39,879 nt of DNA from JBAXXL01 sp038206725 (lineage in GTDB: Bacteria; Bacteroidota; Ignavibacteria; Kapaibacteriales; UBA2268), in assembly GCA_038206725.1 (NCBI GenBank), contig JBBRAO010000030.1:1-39879 (forward strand), read 5' to 3'. Positions 1 through 7,633 of the stretch are shown in pieces. The notes under the pieces are model-generated. The model ran no database searches. It was not told where the DNA came from and was given only the letters and a program-made list of their open reading frames with translations. The position numbers were made by a program, and so were the translations under genes. Each line of letters starts with the position of its first letter. Position 1 is the first letter of the stretch.

Positions 1-96
1 CTTGGTATTTCGACAAAATTACTAACGTCAGGAGTTTACTTCATCGAAATGAAAGCAGGTCCGTTCAAGGAAACCAAGAAAGTGATAGTGGAATAG
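1..96 (+). CDS. C-terminal fragment of a probable T9SS-secreted protein
   Basis: Reading frame 1 is open from the window edge to a TAG at 94-96 and gives 31 residues. The end reads SGVYFIEMKAG followed by ETKKVIVE. This pattern (a Gly-(V/I/M)-Tyr-Phe strand, then a short basic strand ending in Lys-Val) is typical of type A C-terminal sorting domains recognised by the type IX secretion system of Bacteroidota. Only the tail is visible, so the function of the protein is unknown. Two strong terminator hairpins follow directly, which supports a real gene end here. The T9SS assignment rests on about 20 residues and is moderate. Confidence 0.6.
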   Translation, partial: LGISTKLLTSGVYFIEMKAGPFKETKKVIVE

Positions 97-106
97 AAAT
101 TAAAAA

Positions 107-146
107 ACTCATCCGATGGTTTCTAATCCATCGGATGAGTATTTTA
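107..146 (+). terminator. Intrinsic terminator after the left-edge gene
   Basis: A perfect 13-bp inverted repeat lies at 107-119 (ACTCATCCGATGG) and 128-140, with an 8-nt loop. An A-run precedes it and ATTTTAT follows, so it could work in both directions. It begins 11 bp after the stop codon of the partial gene. Confidence 0.7.
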
Positions 147-152
147 TATCTA

Positions 153-189
153 TCGTTACCACGCCCCCGCATGGTAACGAGTTTTTTTT
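153..189 (+). terminator. Second intrinsic terminator
   Basis: A 9-bp stem (TCGTTACCA at 153-161, TGGTAACGA at 172-180) with a C-rich loop is followed by G and eight T residues (182-189). This is a classical rho-independent terminator, in tandem with the hairpin at 107-140. Confidence 0.75.
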
Positions 190-251
190 AATACCAAATC
201 TTCTTTAAATTTGCTTTTTTGAAAAAGAGAATTCTAAACAAAGGATATTTT

Positions 252-1145
252 ATGCAAATACAAATTCACGAAGTCGGTATGCGCGACGGAATCCAAAATA
301 AATCAATAATTGTTCCGTTTGAAACAAAAGTTAAATGGATTGAGGAATTGATTGATTCAGGGCTTGAAATTATCCAAATCGGTTCATTCGTACATCCTGT
401 TAAGGTGCCGCAAATGGCTGATTCGGATAGGCTATTCCAATTCTTTACATCAAAACATCATAAAACAATTTTTTCCGGCTTAATCTTAAATGAAAAAGGC
501 TATGAACGAGCGATGTTATGCAATGTTGATATGATTTGTATGGGAGTTTCAGCAAGTAATACACATAGTTTAAAAAATACAGGTATGGATACGGAAGAAG
601 CAACGAAAAGGATTTGTGAATTAGCTAAAACGGCTTTAAACGCAGGTAAATACGTTCAGTGCTCTGTGCAATCTGCTTTTGGCTGTGGGTTCGAAGGTAA
701 AATTGATGAAAACGTTGTTTACGAAATTGTTCGAAAATACATTGAAAATGGTATTAAGAATATTTCTTTAGCCGATACGGCAGGACACGCATATCCTGAA
801 CAAGTCAAACGAATGATGTCGAATATAAAAACAGCATTTCCAGAGTCAACTATTAACGTCCATTTCCATAATACTTATGGTTTAGGCATTGCAAATTGCT
901 ACACAGCCATTGATGAAGGAGCGGAAATAATTGAAACTGCTTTTGGCGGATTGGGCGGGTGTCCTTTTACAAAAGTTGCCGCGGGGAATGTATGCACTGA
1001 AGATTTAATCCATTCCTTAAATCGCGAAAATAATGCGTACGAAATAGATATTCAAAAAATAATTTCCGTATCTAAAGAAGCAGAAATACTTTTCAATAAG
1101 AAACTTGAAGGATATGTCTACAAAACAGGCGTAATAAAATATTGA
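252..1145 (+). CDS. mvaB: Hydroxymethylglutaryl-CoA lyase family protein
   Basis: The 297-residue product matches the DRE-TIM metallolyase family, HMG-CoA lyase branch, which splits HMG-CoA into acetyl-CoA and acetoacetate (leucine degradation, ketone body metabolism). The TIM barrel opens with EVGMRDGIQN (catalytic Arg11-Asp12). The metal ligands sit in HFHNTYG (His204 and His206), and the active-site loop GGLGGCPF carries Cys237. The His-to-Cys spacing of 33 equals that of the human enzyme. The length fits bacterial MvaB. I chose the ATG at 252 because AAAGGA (240-245) lies 6 nt upstream; an in-frame TTG at 219 would add 11 residues not expected for the family. No other leucine-catabolism gene is adjacent, so a related acyl-CoA lyase substrate remains possible. 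Confidence 0.85.
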   Translation: MQIQIHEVGMRDGIQNKSIIVPFETKVKWIEELIDSGLEIIQIGSFVHPVKVPQMADSDRLFQFFTSKHHKTIFSGLILNEKGYERAMLCNVDMICMGVSASNTHSLKNTGMDTEEATKRICELAKTALNAGKYVQCSVQSAFGCGFEGKIDENVVYEIVRKYIENGIKNISLADTAGHAYPEQVKRMMSNIKTAFPESTINVHFHNTYGLGIANCYTAIDEGAEIIETAFGGLGGCPFTKVAAGNVCTEDLIHSLNRENNAYEIDIQKIISVSKEAEILFNKKLEGYVYKTGVIKY

Positions 1146-1240
1146 TAATGTGGAAAATATTATTTGGTAAATATATAATTTATTCTTAATTTTGAATTCT
1201 TGTTTTTAACAGCTATTGAAAATTCAAGTAAAAAACCTAC

Positions 1241-1312
1241 GGTCCCATCGACTAACGGTTAGGTCACCAGCCTTTCACGCTGGCAGTAGGGGTTCGAATC
1301 CCCTTGGGATCA
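1241..1312 (+). tRNA. tRNA-Glu (anticodon UUC)
   Basis: The cloverleaf can be read directly. The acceptor stem is GGTCCCA (1241-1247) against TGGGATC (1305-1311) with one G-T pair. The anticodon stem-loop is CCAGC-CTTTCAC-GCTGG with anticodon TTC. The T arm is AGGGG-TTCGAAT-CCCCT. The discriminator base is A1312. The bases that follow are CAC, so CCA is not encoded and must be added after transcription. Confidence 0.95.
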
Positions 1313-1341
1313 CACACTACTTTTGTATGTGATTATATTAC

Positions 1342-1376
1342 AACCCGATACGAGTTTCTCGTATCGGGTTTGTGCA
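1342..1376 (+). terminator. Terminator-like hairpin after tRNA-Glu
   Basis: A 13-bp perfect stem (AACCCGATACGAG at 1342-1354 with its complement at 1358-1370) encloses a TTT loop and starts 30 nt after the tRNA. The run after the stem (TGTGCATATT) is only weakly T-rich, so efficiency is uncertain. Confidence 0.55.
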
Positions 1377-1489
1377 TATTATGAGTAATATTATTTCAAA
1401 AGTCTTAGTAATGAACGGCCAAAGAATGTAATATAAAACGTTAAGTTACGTCAAAAATTGAAATAATATATATTAAATTCTTTACAAAT

Positions 1490-1505
1490 AGGAGATAATC
1501 TTTTG
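1490..1505 (+). promoter_or_regulatory. Shine-Dalgarno site deciding a TTG start
   Basis: AGGAG at 1490-1494 lies 8 nt before TTG 1503-1505. This is the best ribosome-binding signal for the lipoprotein, and no nearby ATG would keep the signal peptide whole. Confidence 0.6.
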
Positions 1506-1952
1506 AAAATATTAGTGATTTTTGCGTTGATACTCACATCAATATCTTTAGTAGCGTGTACCAGTCTATCAAATTCAAACAGTACAGCCGCTTCAACAAC
1601 AGCCGGAACAGCTTGCGGTAAAACTTTATCCAATCTTTATGCTCATTACAAAGCAACCGGTAAAATTGATATGACCAATACAAATACTTTATTACAAGTA
1701 GTTGAATTAGGCTCTTATACCCAAGGATTGATTGCAAATAAAAACGATGCCGCTTACAAAAATGCTTTTGCCACGGGTTTGATTTTGGGTTCAGCCGGTT
1801 TGGTTAATGGTGGCAATTCAACATCAACAGTTAATTCTTTGATTTCAATTCCATCATTGGGTGGTATGAAATCATCAACATCTCCAAATTCAACAACAGC
1901 AAACGATGTGGCTTCCAATCTGACCACTTTGTTGAAAATTTTCAAAAAGTAA
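1503..1952 (+). CDS. Small lipoprotein of unknown function
   Basis: The 149-residue product has a Lys-starting hydrophobic signal and a lipobox LVAC with the lipidated Cys at residue 19. The first mature residues (about 20-35) are rich in Ser, Thr, Ala and Asn and look like a linker. The middle (about 36-110) looks helical, with Gly-rich turns (ATGLILGSAGLVNGG). The end is another Ser/Thr/Asn-rich stretch followed by a short amphipathic helix ending in Lys-Lys. I do not recognise the family. TTG at 1503 is taken as the start because AGGAG (1490-1494) lies 8 nt upstream and this start gives an intact signal peptide. A strong terminator follows, so the gene is probably monocistronic. Confidence 0.75.
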   Translation: MKILVIFALILTSISLVACTSLSNSNSTAASTTAGTACGKTLSNLYAHYKATGKIDMTNTNTLLQVVELGSYTQGLIANKNDAAYKNAFATGLILGSAGLVNGGNSTSTVNSLISIPSLGGMKSSTSPNSTTANDVASNLTTLLKIFKK

Positions 1953-1974
1953 AATATCGTATTATTAATAATTA

Positions 1975-2017
1975 AAACCTGACAGGTCTCCAAAACTTGT
2001 CAGGTTTAATTTATTTT
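1975..2017 (+). terminator. Intrinsic terminator after the small lipoprotein
   Basis: A perfect 10-bp stem, AAACCTGACA (1975-1984) against TGTCAGGTTT (1998-2007), is followed by AATTTATTTTT. It separates the lipoprotein from the downstream helicase gene. Confidence 0.75.
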
Positions 2018-2083
2018 TACCAATTATTTTTTTTTTAACTGACATTTTCCTAATTTAGTTTTTTTTAATGACTGGTTCTTAAA

Positions 2084-5000
2084 ATGCCTGAAAATCTGAC
2101 AAAAGAGCAAAACTTAGCTGTTAATCTTAAGAGACATATTTCTGTAAAAGCTAATGCCGGCAGTGGCAAAACAAAAGTTTTAGTGGATAGGTATATTCGT
2201 ATTCTCGAAGATAGTTATACCAAATCAGCGGACGCCAAAGTTACACCTTACGAGATTGTGGCTATGACTTTCACTCGCAAAGCCGCCGGAGAAATGCTAA
2301 AAAAAGTTGTGGATAAAATTGAAATATTGCAAATTGAATCCCCTACCTCCGATCCAAAAATTATTACAGCTTATAACAAAATTCGTAACGATTTAAACGC
2401 GGCGCGTATTTCGACAATTCACAGCTTTGCGTCTTCCCTATTGCGCGATTTTGCCGTTGAAGCAAATGTGAATCCTAACTTTGTTGAGCTTACAGAATCA
2501 ATGAAGCATCGAATTAAAAATGAAGCATTTGAATATGTGATAACCAAAATTTATCAAGAACCCGAGTCACATTTACTTACTCTTTTGAAAAGCTATATCA
2601 ACAGATATAGTATAAAAGCTCTCGAAGAAAATACAAATTCATTGATTTATAAAAAAGAAATTCTAGTTAGCTTAAATAAATCAGGCTTCTACGAACAACC
2701 TGCTCAAGAGCTTTTGAACAAGTATATCAATTTGTATATTGATCATATTAAACCAAAACTGCGAGATATATGCCATTTTACAAATTTAGCATTTGATCAT
2801 ACTTCTGAAAACGATAAAAAAAATTACCAAGAAAAAAGCAAGAAATTCAAGGAATTGTATGCTGATTATCTGTTAAACAAAACCCTTACTTTTGATAATA
2901 TAAGTAAATATATTATTGCATTATCAGATATATATTCCACAACCAATCGGGTGAAAGGCCCCAAGGGTCTTCCAAATTATTTCAATGATTTTAGATGTGA
3001 AGCTTTGGATTATGATTATTCAGGAATCCCAGATGTATTATCAGATTACAATTTTACTACTGATTTTTTGATAAATTCTACATTAATGCAAATAGAGGAT
3101 GCCAAGTTCATATTGGAATTTACAAATCTAGTTCTTCGGAAAACTGAAGAGGAAAAGCAGAAATATGCAATGCTTGATTTTGATGATATTTTAATTAAAA
3201 CAGATGAACTTTTATCGAATGCAGATGTAGCTAAGAAAATCAGTAGTAAAATTAAATATATAATGGTTGACGAATTTCAGGATACTAATCCAATTCAATA
3301 CAGTATTGTAAAAAAATTAGTCCCCGGATTGTTTGAAAAACAGTTCTCATACCCTACTTCACCTGAAGTATTTATCGTTGGCGATGAGAAACAGAGCATT
3401 TACGGTTTTCGCGGAGCCGACGTCAGTATTATTGGAGATGCGACTGAATGTATTGAACATCACCAACAACACCGCGAAGAAGACTATATGCTTCGTAAAC
3501 AGTTCAAAAACTGCTCTGATGAAGAGTTGTCAGGCAATATAGTGCTCAATGCCTCTTTCCGTATGAAACCCGCCTTAGCCCTTTTTACGAATACAATTTT
3601 TTCTAAATTAATGCCGGATAGTATTGCTGAGAATAATTCAATCGAAAAATACCGAGCAAAATACAACAAAATTGTTTGTGCCAAATCAAATATCGAAAAC
3701 GCGGAGCCATATCATCAAGTTTTACAACAAAACGGATTTAGCTTGACTTCAAATGAGATGACCGATTTTGGAAGTGTTGAATTTTTGATTACCGAGAATA
3801 AATATAAATACGAAACTCAAGCAATAGCTGATTCCATAACTGATATTTTAAAATTGGGAAAATACAAAGCAAGTGATATTTGCATTTTATGCCGTGATAA
3901 AGTTCACATTAATGAATTAACTCAAGAATTTTCGAATAGAGAAATACCATATTTTCTTCATTCCGGTAGCGGGTTTTACAAAACAATTGAAGTCCGTAAC
4001 GTACTATCGTTGCTAACATTTCTTAGTGATACAAAAAATGATTTAGCTTTAGTTTCTGCTTTAAAATCACCATTTTTTGGTTTAAGGGACAGCGATTTGT
4101 TGGTTTTAACAAATTATGAAAGTCCAAAGGTGGGTGCCATTCTTTGGGAAAAGCTTCAAGATTACAAAGCTATTCCACTGATTTCAGATGAGATTAGACT
4201 AAGATTCGAACACTCGGCAAACTTAATCAACTATCTTCTCCGCATAGCCTATCGTATGTCTATACCAAAACTCATCCGAACTTTGCTCAAGGAATCCGGA
4301 TGGATAAGCAAAATAACACCTTTCAAAGATAAAGATCAACGAGTGGCAAACATTTACAAACTGATTGACTCGGCACGAGAATTTGAAAAACAGGGATTTG
4401 TCAGTATTTATGATTTTGTCAAAGAATTAGAAACGTTAGAAGAAATATCCAAAGATGGAGAAGCGGGAATAAATACCGAAAATGCCGTGGGTATTATGAC
4501 CATCCACGCCGCGAAGGGTCTCGAGTTCCCGATTGTATATTTGTATGACACAAAAAGAGATCTTGTAACAAAAACAAAATCAAACAGTTTTAACATTGAT
4601 TCTGATTTGGGTATAACTTTCAAAAACGCCAGTCTGATAGACGAAAGATTTTTTGGAAAGGTCGAGAACATTCCTTATAAACTTGCAAAAAGTAAAAATC
4701 TCGAAATAAGTGTTTACGAAGAGATTAGATTGTTATATGTTGCTATAACAAGGGCTATTGATAAACTATTTATATCGGCATCTATTATTAAATTTAATAG
4801 CAAAACTAATCTCCCTGAAATAACCAAAGAAAAAACATCTTATATTTCGATGATTATTAGTGCCATTCCAAATTTCCCAAACATAATGGAATTAAAAGAT
4901 TCTTCATTTGTAATGAATAACAATATACTTGATTTTCTTTACGAAAATAATCCCATAAGCATCGAAAACATAGATTTACCTATTGATTATAAGATGTTGA

Positions 5001-5854
5001 CAAATAAAGATGAACAATCAGAAAAACTTTTAGATTTTGAAGACTTTTCGATTAATAAGCATTATTATTCGGGTGCAGACCTCGACGATGTTATGGGACA
5101 CGAACGCGATATATTTTTCTCCGCAAGTAAGCTTTCTACTTTTAAAAAGGATAGGAAGCGTTTTTGGTTAGAATATATATTAGAAATGGACGATTTTCTA
5201 TTAAAAAAATCTCTGGATAAATTTCAAAAATCAGAAGCCGGCGGGGTACTCGGTCAAGAAACCGGAACCGCAATTCACGGAGTTTTTGAGAAGATGAACA
5301 GGTGGTACGATTCTGACAATAATATCATAAAAACCGATGAATTCAGCATAGTTCTTTCCGAAGCTTTAGCTTTGATTGATGCAGTAGGTAATCAACAAAT
5401 TATTCAAAGAATTACAAGCGAAGTAAACAATGTAACAAGAACAAACCTAATCCAAAGTAAAGAATTTGATTTCAAAACTATGAAAAACGAATTTGCATTG
5501 CGATATGCTTTTGGAAGAGATTTCCTATCGGGTGTGATTGATGTTTTAATAACAGATCAAAATGGAAATTATGAAATTTGGGATTTTAAATCGGATTTTC
5601 TAACTCAAGATGGCATTCTTGCTAAAGCCGAAAATTACCAAGAACAAATAAAGCTCTATGGTTATCTAATATATTTATTAAACGATAAACCGGCGTTGAT
5701 TAAAGCTAGACTTTTGTTCACACGCTTAGCAAAACCCAATGCAAAAAACGTGGAATGGACATATTTGTTCAAGTGGTCTTCGACAGAAATGGAAGATTAT
5801 AAAATTGAATTACACGAAAGAATAAAAGAAATATATAATGAATATCAGCTATAA
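2084..5854 (+). CDS. addA: UvrD/AddA-type ATP-dependent helicase-nuclease
   Basis: The 1256-residue protein has the order of an AddA subunit. A superfamily 1 UvrD-like helicase carries Walker A NAGSGKT at about 25-31, DEFQD (motif II) at about 395, GDEKQSIYGFRG (motif III) at about 433, TIHAAKGLE (motif V) at about 807 and YVAITRA (motif VI) at about 885. A C-terminal PD-(D/E)xK nuclease follows, with GVIDVL at about 1150, WDFKSD at about 1166 and YQEQIKLYGY at about 1187. AddAB enzymes resect double-strand breaks for RecA-dependent repair. No AddB gene is present on either side: upstream is a terminated lipoprotein and downstream a convergent gene 14 bp away. The partner must be elsewhere or be replaced. 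The symbol is by domain architecture; a RecB-like or stand-alone role is possible. Confidence 0.88.
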   Translation: MPENLTKEQNLAVNLKRHISVKANAGSGKTKVLVDRYIRILEDSYTKSADAKVTPYEIVAMTFTRKAAGEMLKKVVDKIEILQIESPTSDPKIITAYNKIRNDLNAARISTIHSFASSLLRDFAVEANVNPNFVELTESMKHRIKNEAFEYVITKIYQEPESHLLTLLKSYINRYSIKALEENTNSLIYKKEILVSLNKSGFYEQPAQELLNKYINLYIDHIKPKLRDICHFTNLAFDHTSENDKKNYQEKSKKFKELYADYLLNKTLTFDNISKYIIALSDIYSTTNRVKGPKGLPNYFNDFRCEALDYDYSGIPDVLSDYNFTTDFLINSTLMQIEDAKFILEFTNLVLRKTEEEKQKYAMLDFDDILIKTDELLSNADVAKKISSKIKYIMVDEFQDTNPIQYSIVKKLVPGLFEKQFSYPTSPEVFIVGDEKQSIYGFRGADVSIIGDATECIEHHQQHREEDYMLRKQFKNCSDEELSGNIVLNASFRMKPALALFTNTIFSKLMPDSIAENNSIEKYRAKYNKIVCAKSNIENAEPYHQVLQQNGFSLTSNEMTDFGSVEFLITENKYKYETQAIADSITDILKLGKYKASDICILCRDKVHINELTQEFSNREIPYFLHSGSGFYKTIEVRNVLSLLTFLSDTKNDLALVSALKSPFFGLRDSDLLVLTNYESPKVGAILWEKLQDYKAIPLISDEIRLRFEHSANLINYLLRIAYRMSIPKLIRTLLKESGWISKITPFKDKDQRVANIYKLIDSAREFEKQGFVSIYDFVKELETLEEISKDGEAGINTENAVGIMTIHAAKGLEFPIVYLYDTKRDLVTKTKSNSFNIDSDLGITFKNASLIDERFFGKVENIPYKLAKSKNLEISVYEEIRLLYVAITRAIDKLFISASIIKFNSKTNLPEITKEKTSYISMIISAIPNFPNIMELKDSSFVMNNNILDFLYENNPISIENIDLPIDYKMLTNKDEQSEKLLDFEDFSINKHYYSGADLDDVMGHERDIFFSASKLSTFKKDRKRFWLEYILEMDDFLLKKSLDKFQKSEAGGVLGQETGTAIHGVFEKMNRWYDSDNNIIKTDEFSIVLSEALALIDAVGNQQIIQRITSEVNNVTRTNLIQSKEFDFKTMKNEFALRYAFGRDFLSGVIDVLITDQNGNYEIWDFKSDFLTQDGILAKAENYQEQIKLYGYLIYLLNDKPALIKARLLFTRLAKPNAKNVEWTYLFKWSSTEMEDYKIELHERIKEIYNEYQL

Positions 5855-5868
5855 GTAACTATAAATTA

Positions 5869-7185
5869 TTACTCTATAATCCGAGTTAGTTTATATTCAC
5901 CCGGGGTAGTGATTTCAAAAATAAACTGTTTTTTTAGCGCTTTATATTCCCAACGCTCTACCGGTTTCTTTTCTTTCAATTCGTTTACTATTGAATCGGG
6001 ATTGCCGTTAAGGATATATATCTGCCCTCTCGATGTTTTTGCTCCATCACTGTGTAGAATTGTTAAAAACTTCGATTTAGCTTCATCAGCGCGCTTAAAA
6101 TAGGCATTCATAGCTTCGTTGTAGAAAGTTGTTGGTGTCGGGTCGAATTTTTTCCAATATTGATAGATATAGTTTTCTTTATCTTTCGATTTTATTGATT
6201 TTAATTTAGCAAATTCTTCATCACTCATAATGTAATACATAATCTCTTGAGTATAATCCGTATTAGCTAATGAAATCGGCGTATCAATCCATTGAACTTT
6301 ATAATTATAATTTAATGTATCCTTTTTGCTTCTGTCAACTAAAGTAAGAACAAATTTACCAGGGTAAAGCATATTCTGTGGAATTTCAATTTGATAAATG
6401 GTTGAATTAATATTCGGTGTTATTGAACCCTGAATGATATCATTATTTTTAGCAAAATCGATTCCTTGATTATCCAAATAAACAATTTTAGCATTTGCGC
6501 TAAGCGGATAATCTTTGGGCGGAATGGCAGATTCTTGAACATAGGAAATGGTCGCTATCAAATTTCGTTTATCGGATGGAGTAACGAAAGCTAAAATAGT
6601 TGGCTTTGTTGATTTAATATCAATAGTACTCTTAAAAACCGAAGGTATAAATGTTAGTTTATTACCGACAGTCATATTCCCTAAAATCGGATTTCTAATA
6701 ACTTTCAATTTATTGTCTTTGCTGATGTTCAAATCAAATCGTTTGTCATATAAATTTCTATTATTGCTCGTAACCTGATAATGAACTGTATAATCAAGAT
6801 TACTAAGTTTGGTAGTGAAAAGTCCTTCGTAATATTGATCGTTTTTACTCAAAAGAGAATAATCTTCGATGGTGATAGTATCTTTTTTAGTTAGCCTTTT
6901 TCTGATAATACCGGCAGTATCTTTAATTTCTATTTCAAATGTTGGGAATGCTGAAAAACTATTCATTTTTATATTATCTGATTTATCGAAAACTAATTCA
7001 TTTAATCGAATTTTATAAAAAAAGAATACAGTATTAGTGTCGAGTGTGTCAATGCTTGGATTTGCTATGTATTCAATAAAACCACTTTCGGAGTTTGCCT
7101 TAGAATTGCTCTTTGAAGTTTGTGCAGTCAATGTACTGACCACACATAAAAATAATATAATAGTTAATAATGCTTTAATTTTCAT
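5869..7185 (-). CDS. Secreted GWxTD-domain protein
   Basis: The 438-residue protein begins with a signal peptide (hydrophobic core at 4-18, likely cleavage after the Ala of LTAQ). The central part (about 30-320) is beta-rich, with several Ig-like strand patterns. The last about 110 residues match the GWxTD domain, found mainly in secreted proteins of Acidobacteriota and the Bacteroidota/Chlorobiota group: YWKKFDPTP at about 345, an Asn-Glu helix, then DGAKTSRGQIYILNGNPD at about 380. The name-giving motif is degenerate here (GAKTS instead of GWxTD), while the following RGxIYILxGxPD core is kept. The molecular function of the domain is not established. It is the last gene of the minus-strand run, with only 1 nt between the ruvX stop and its ATG, so it is probably translated together with ruvX. 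Confidence 0.8.
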   Translation of the reverse strand: MKIKALLTIILFLCVVSTLTAQTSKSNSKANSESGFIEYIANPSIDTLDTNTVFFFYKIRLNELVFDKSDNIKMNSFSAFPTFEIEIKDTAGIIRKRLTKKDTITIEDYSLLSKNDQYYEGLFTTKLSNLDYTVHYQVTSNNRNLYDKRFDLNISKDNKLKVIRNPILGNMTVGNKLTFIPSVFKSTIDIKSTKPTILAFVTPSDKRNLIATISYVQESAIPPKDYPLSANAKIVYLDNQGIDFAKNNDIIQGSITPNINSTIYQIEIPQNMLYPGKFVLTLVDRSKKDTLNYNYKVQWIDTPISLANTDYTQEIMYYIMSDEEFAKLKSIKSKDKENYIYQYWKKFDPTPTTFYNEAMNAYFKRADEAKSKFLTILHSDGAKTSRGQIYILNGNPDSIVNELKEKKPVERWEYKALKKQFIFEITTPGEYKLTRIIE

Positions 7186-7186
7186 T

Positions 7187-7618
7187 CTAATTTTCTTCTA
7201 TAAAACTTTGTAAAATTAATGCGGCTGCAATTTTATCTTTTGCACCCTTTTTTGAACGTTTCTTTTTTCCGTATCCCGAAGAAATCATCAGATCGACTGA
7301 GTAAACTGATGTTTTAAATTCATCCTGAACATACACGGGTAATTTGTATTTTTCTTTTACTATTTCAATAAATGTTTCAATTTCTTTATGAAATTCGGTT
7401 TGAGTTGCATCATTTGTATTAGGGAAACCGACCACAACGACCTGAATACGGTCTTCTTCAAAGAATTTCTTAAGTTTTTCCCAAACTTGAGAATCGTTAT
7501 CAATAGTTAATTTTGAATTTACTGAAATCTGCAATTCATTGCAATAAGCTAATCCGATACGTTTTTTCCCGTAATCAATACCGGCTATTCTTTTATTCAA
7601 TAATTCTAATTTTTGCAT
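7187..7618 (-). CDS. ruvX: RuvX/YqgF family putative Holliday junction resolvase (pre-16S rRNA nuclease)
   Basis: The 143-residue protein has the RNase H-like fold signature of YqgF: GIDYGKKRIGLA near the N-terminus (first acidic residue Asp), VVVVGFPN in the middle, VQDEF carrying the second acidic site, and KDKIAAALILQSF with the last Asp near the C-terminus. Family members act in 16S rRNA 5' end processing and have been proposed to resolve recombination junctions. The length is typical. It starts 15 nt after the histidine kinase stop and ends 1 nt before the GWxTD gene, so it sits inside the same probable transcript. That is an odd companion for a membrane sensor, and likely reflects simple co-transcription. 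Confidence 0.92.
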   Translation of the reverse strand: MQKLELLNKRIAGIDYGKKRIGLAYCNELQISVNSKLTIDNDSQVWEKLKKFFEEDRIQVVVVGFPNTNDATQTEFHKEIETFIEIVKEKYKLPVYVQDEFKTSVYSVDLMISSGYGKKKRSKKGAKDKIAAALILQSFIEEN

Positions 7619-7633
7619 CGGTTTTATGTTGAT

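Noticed and set aside
219..251. TTG-initiated extension of the HMG-CoA lyase gene
   Set aside because: The ATG at 252 has a good AAAGGA site 6 nt upstream and gives the normal family N-terminus.
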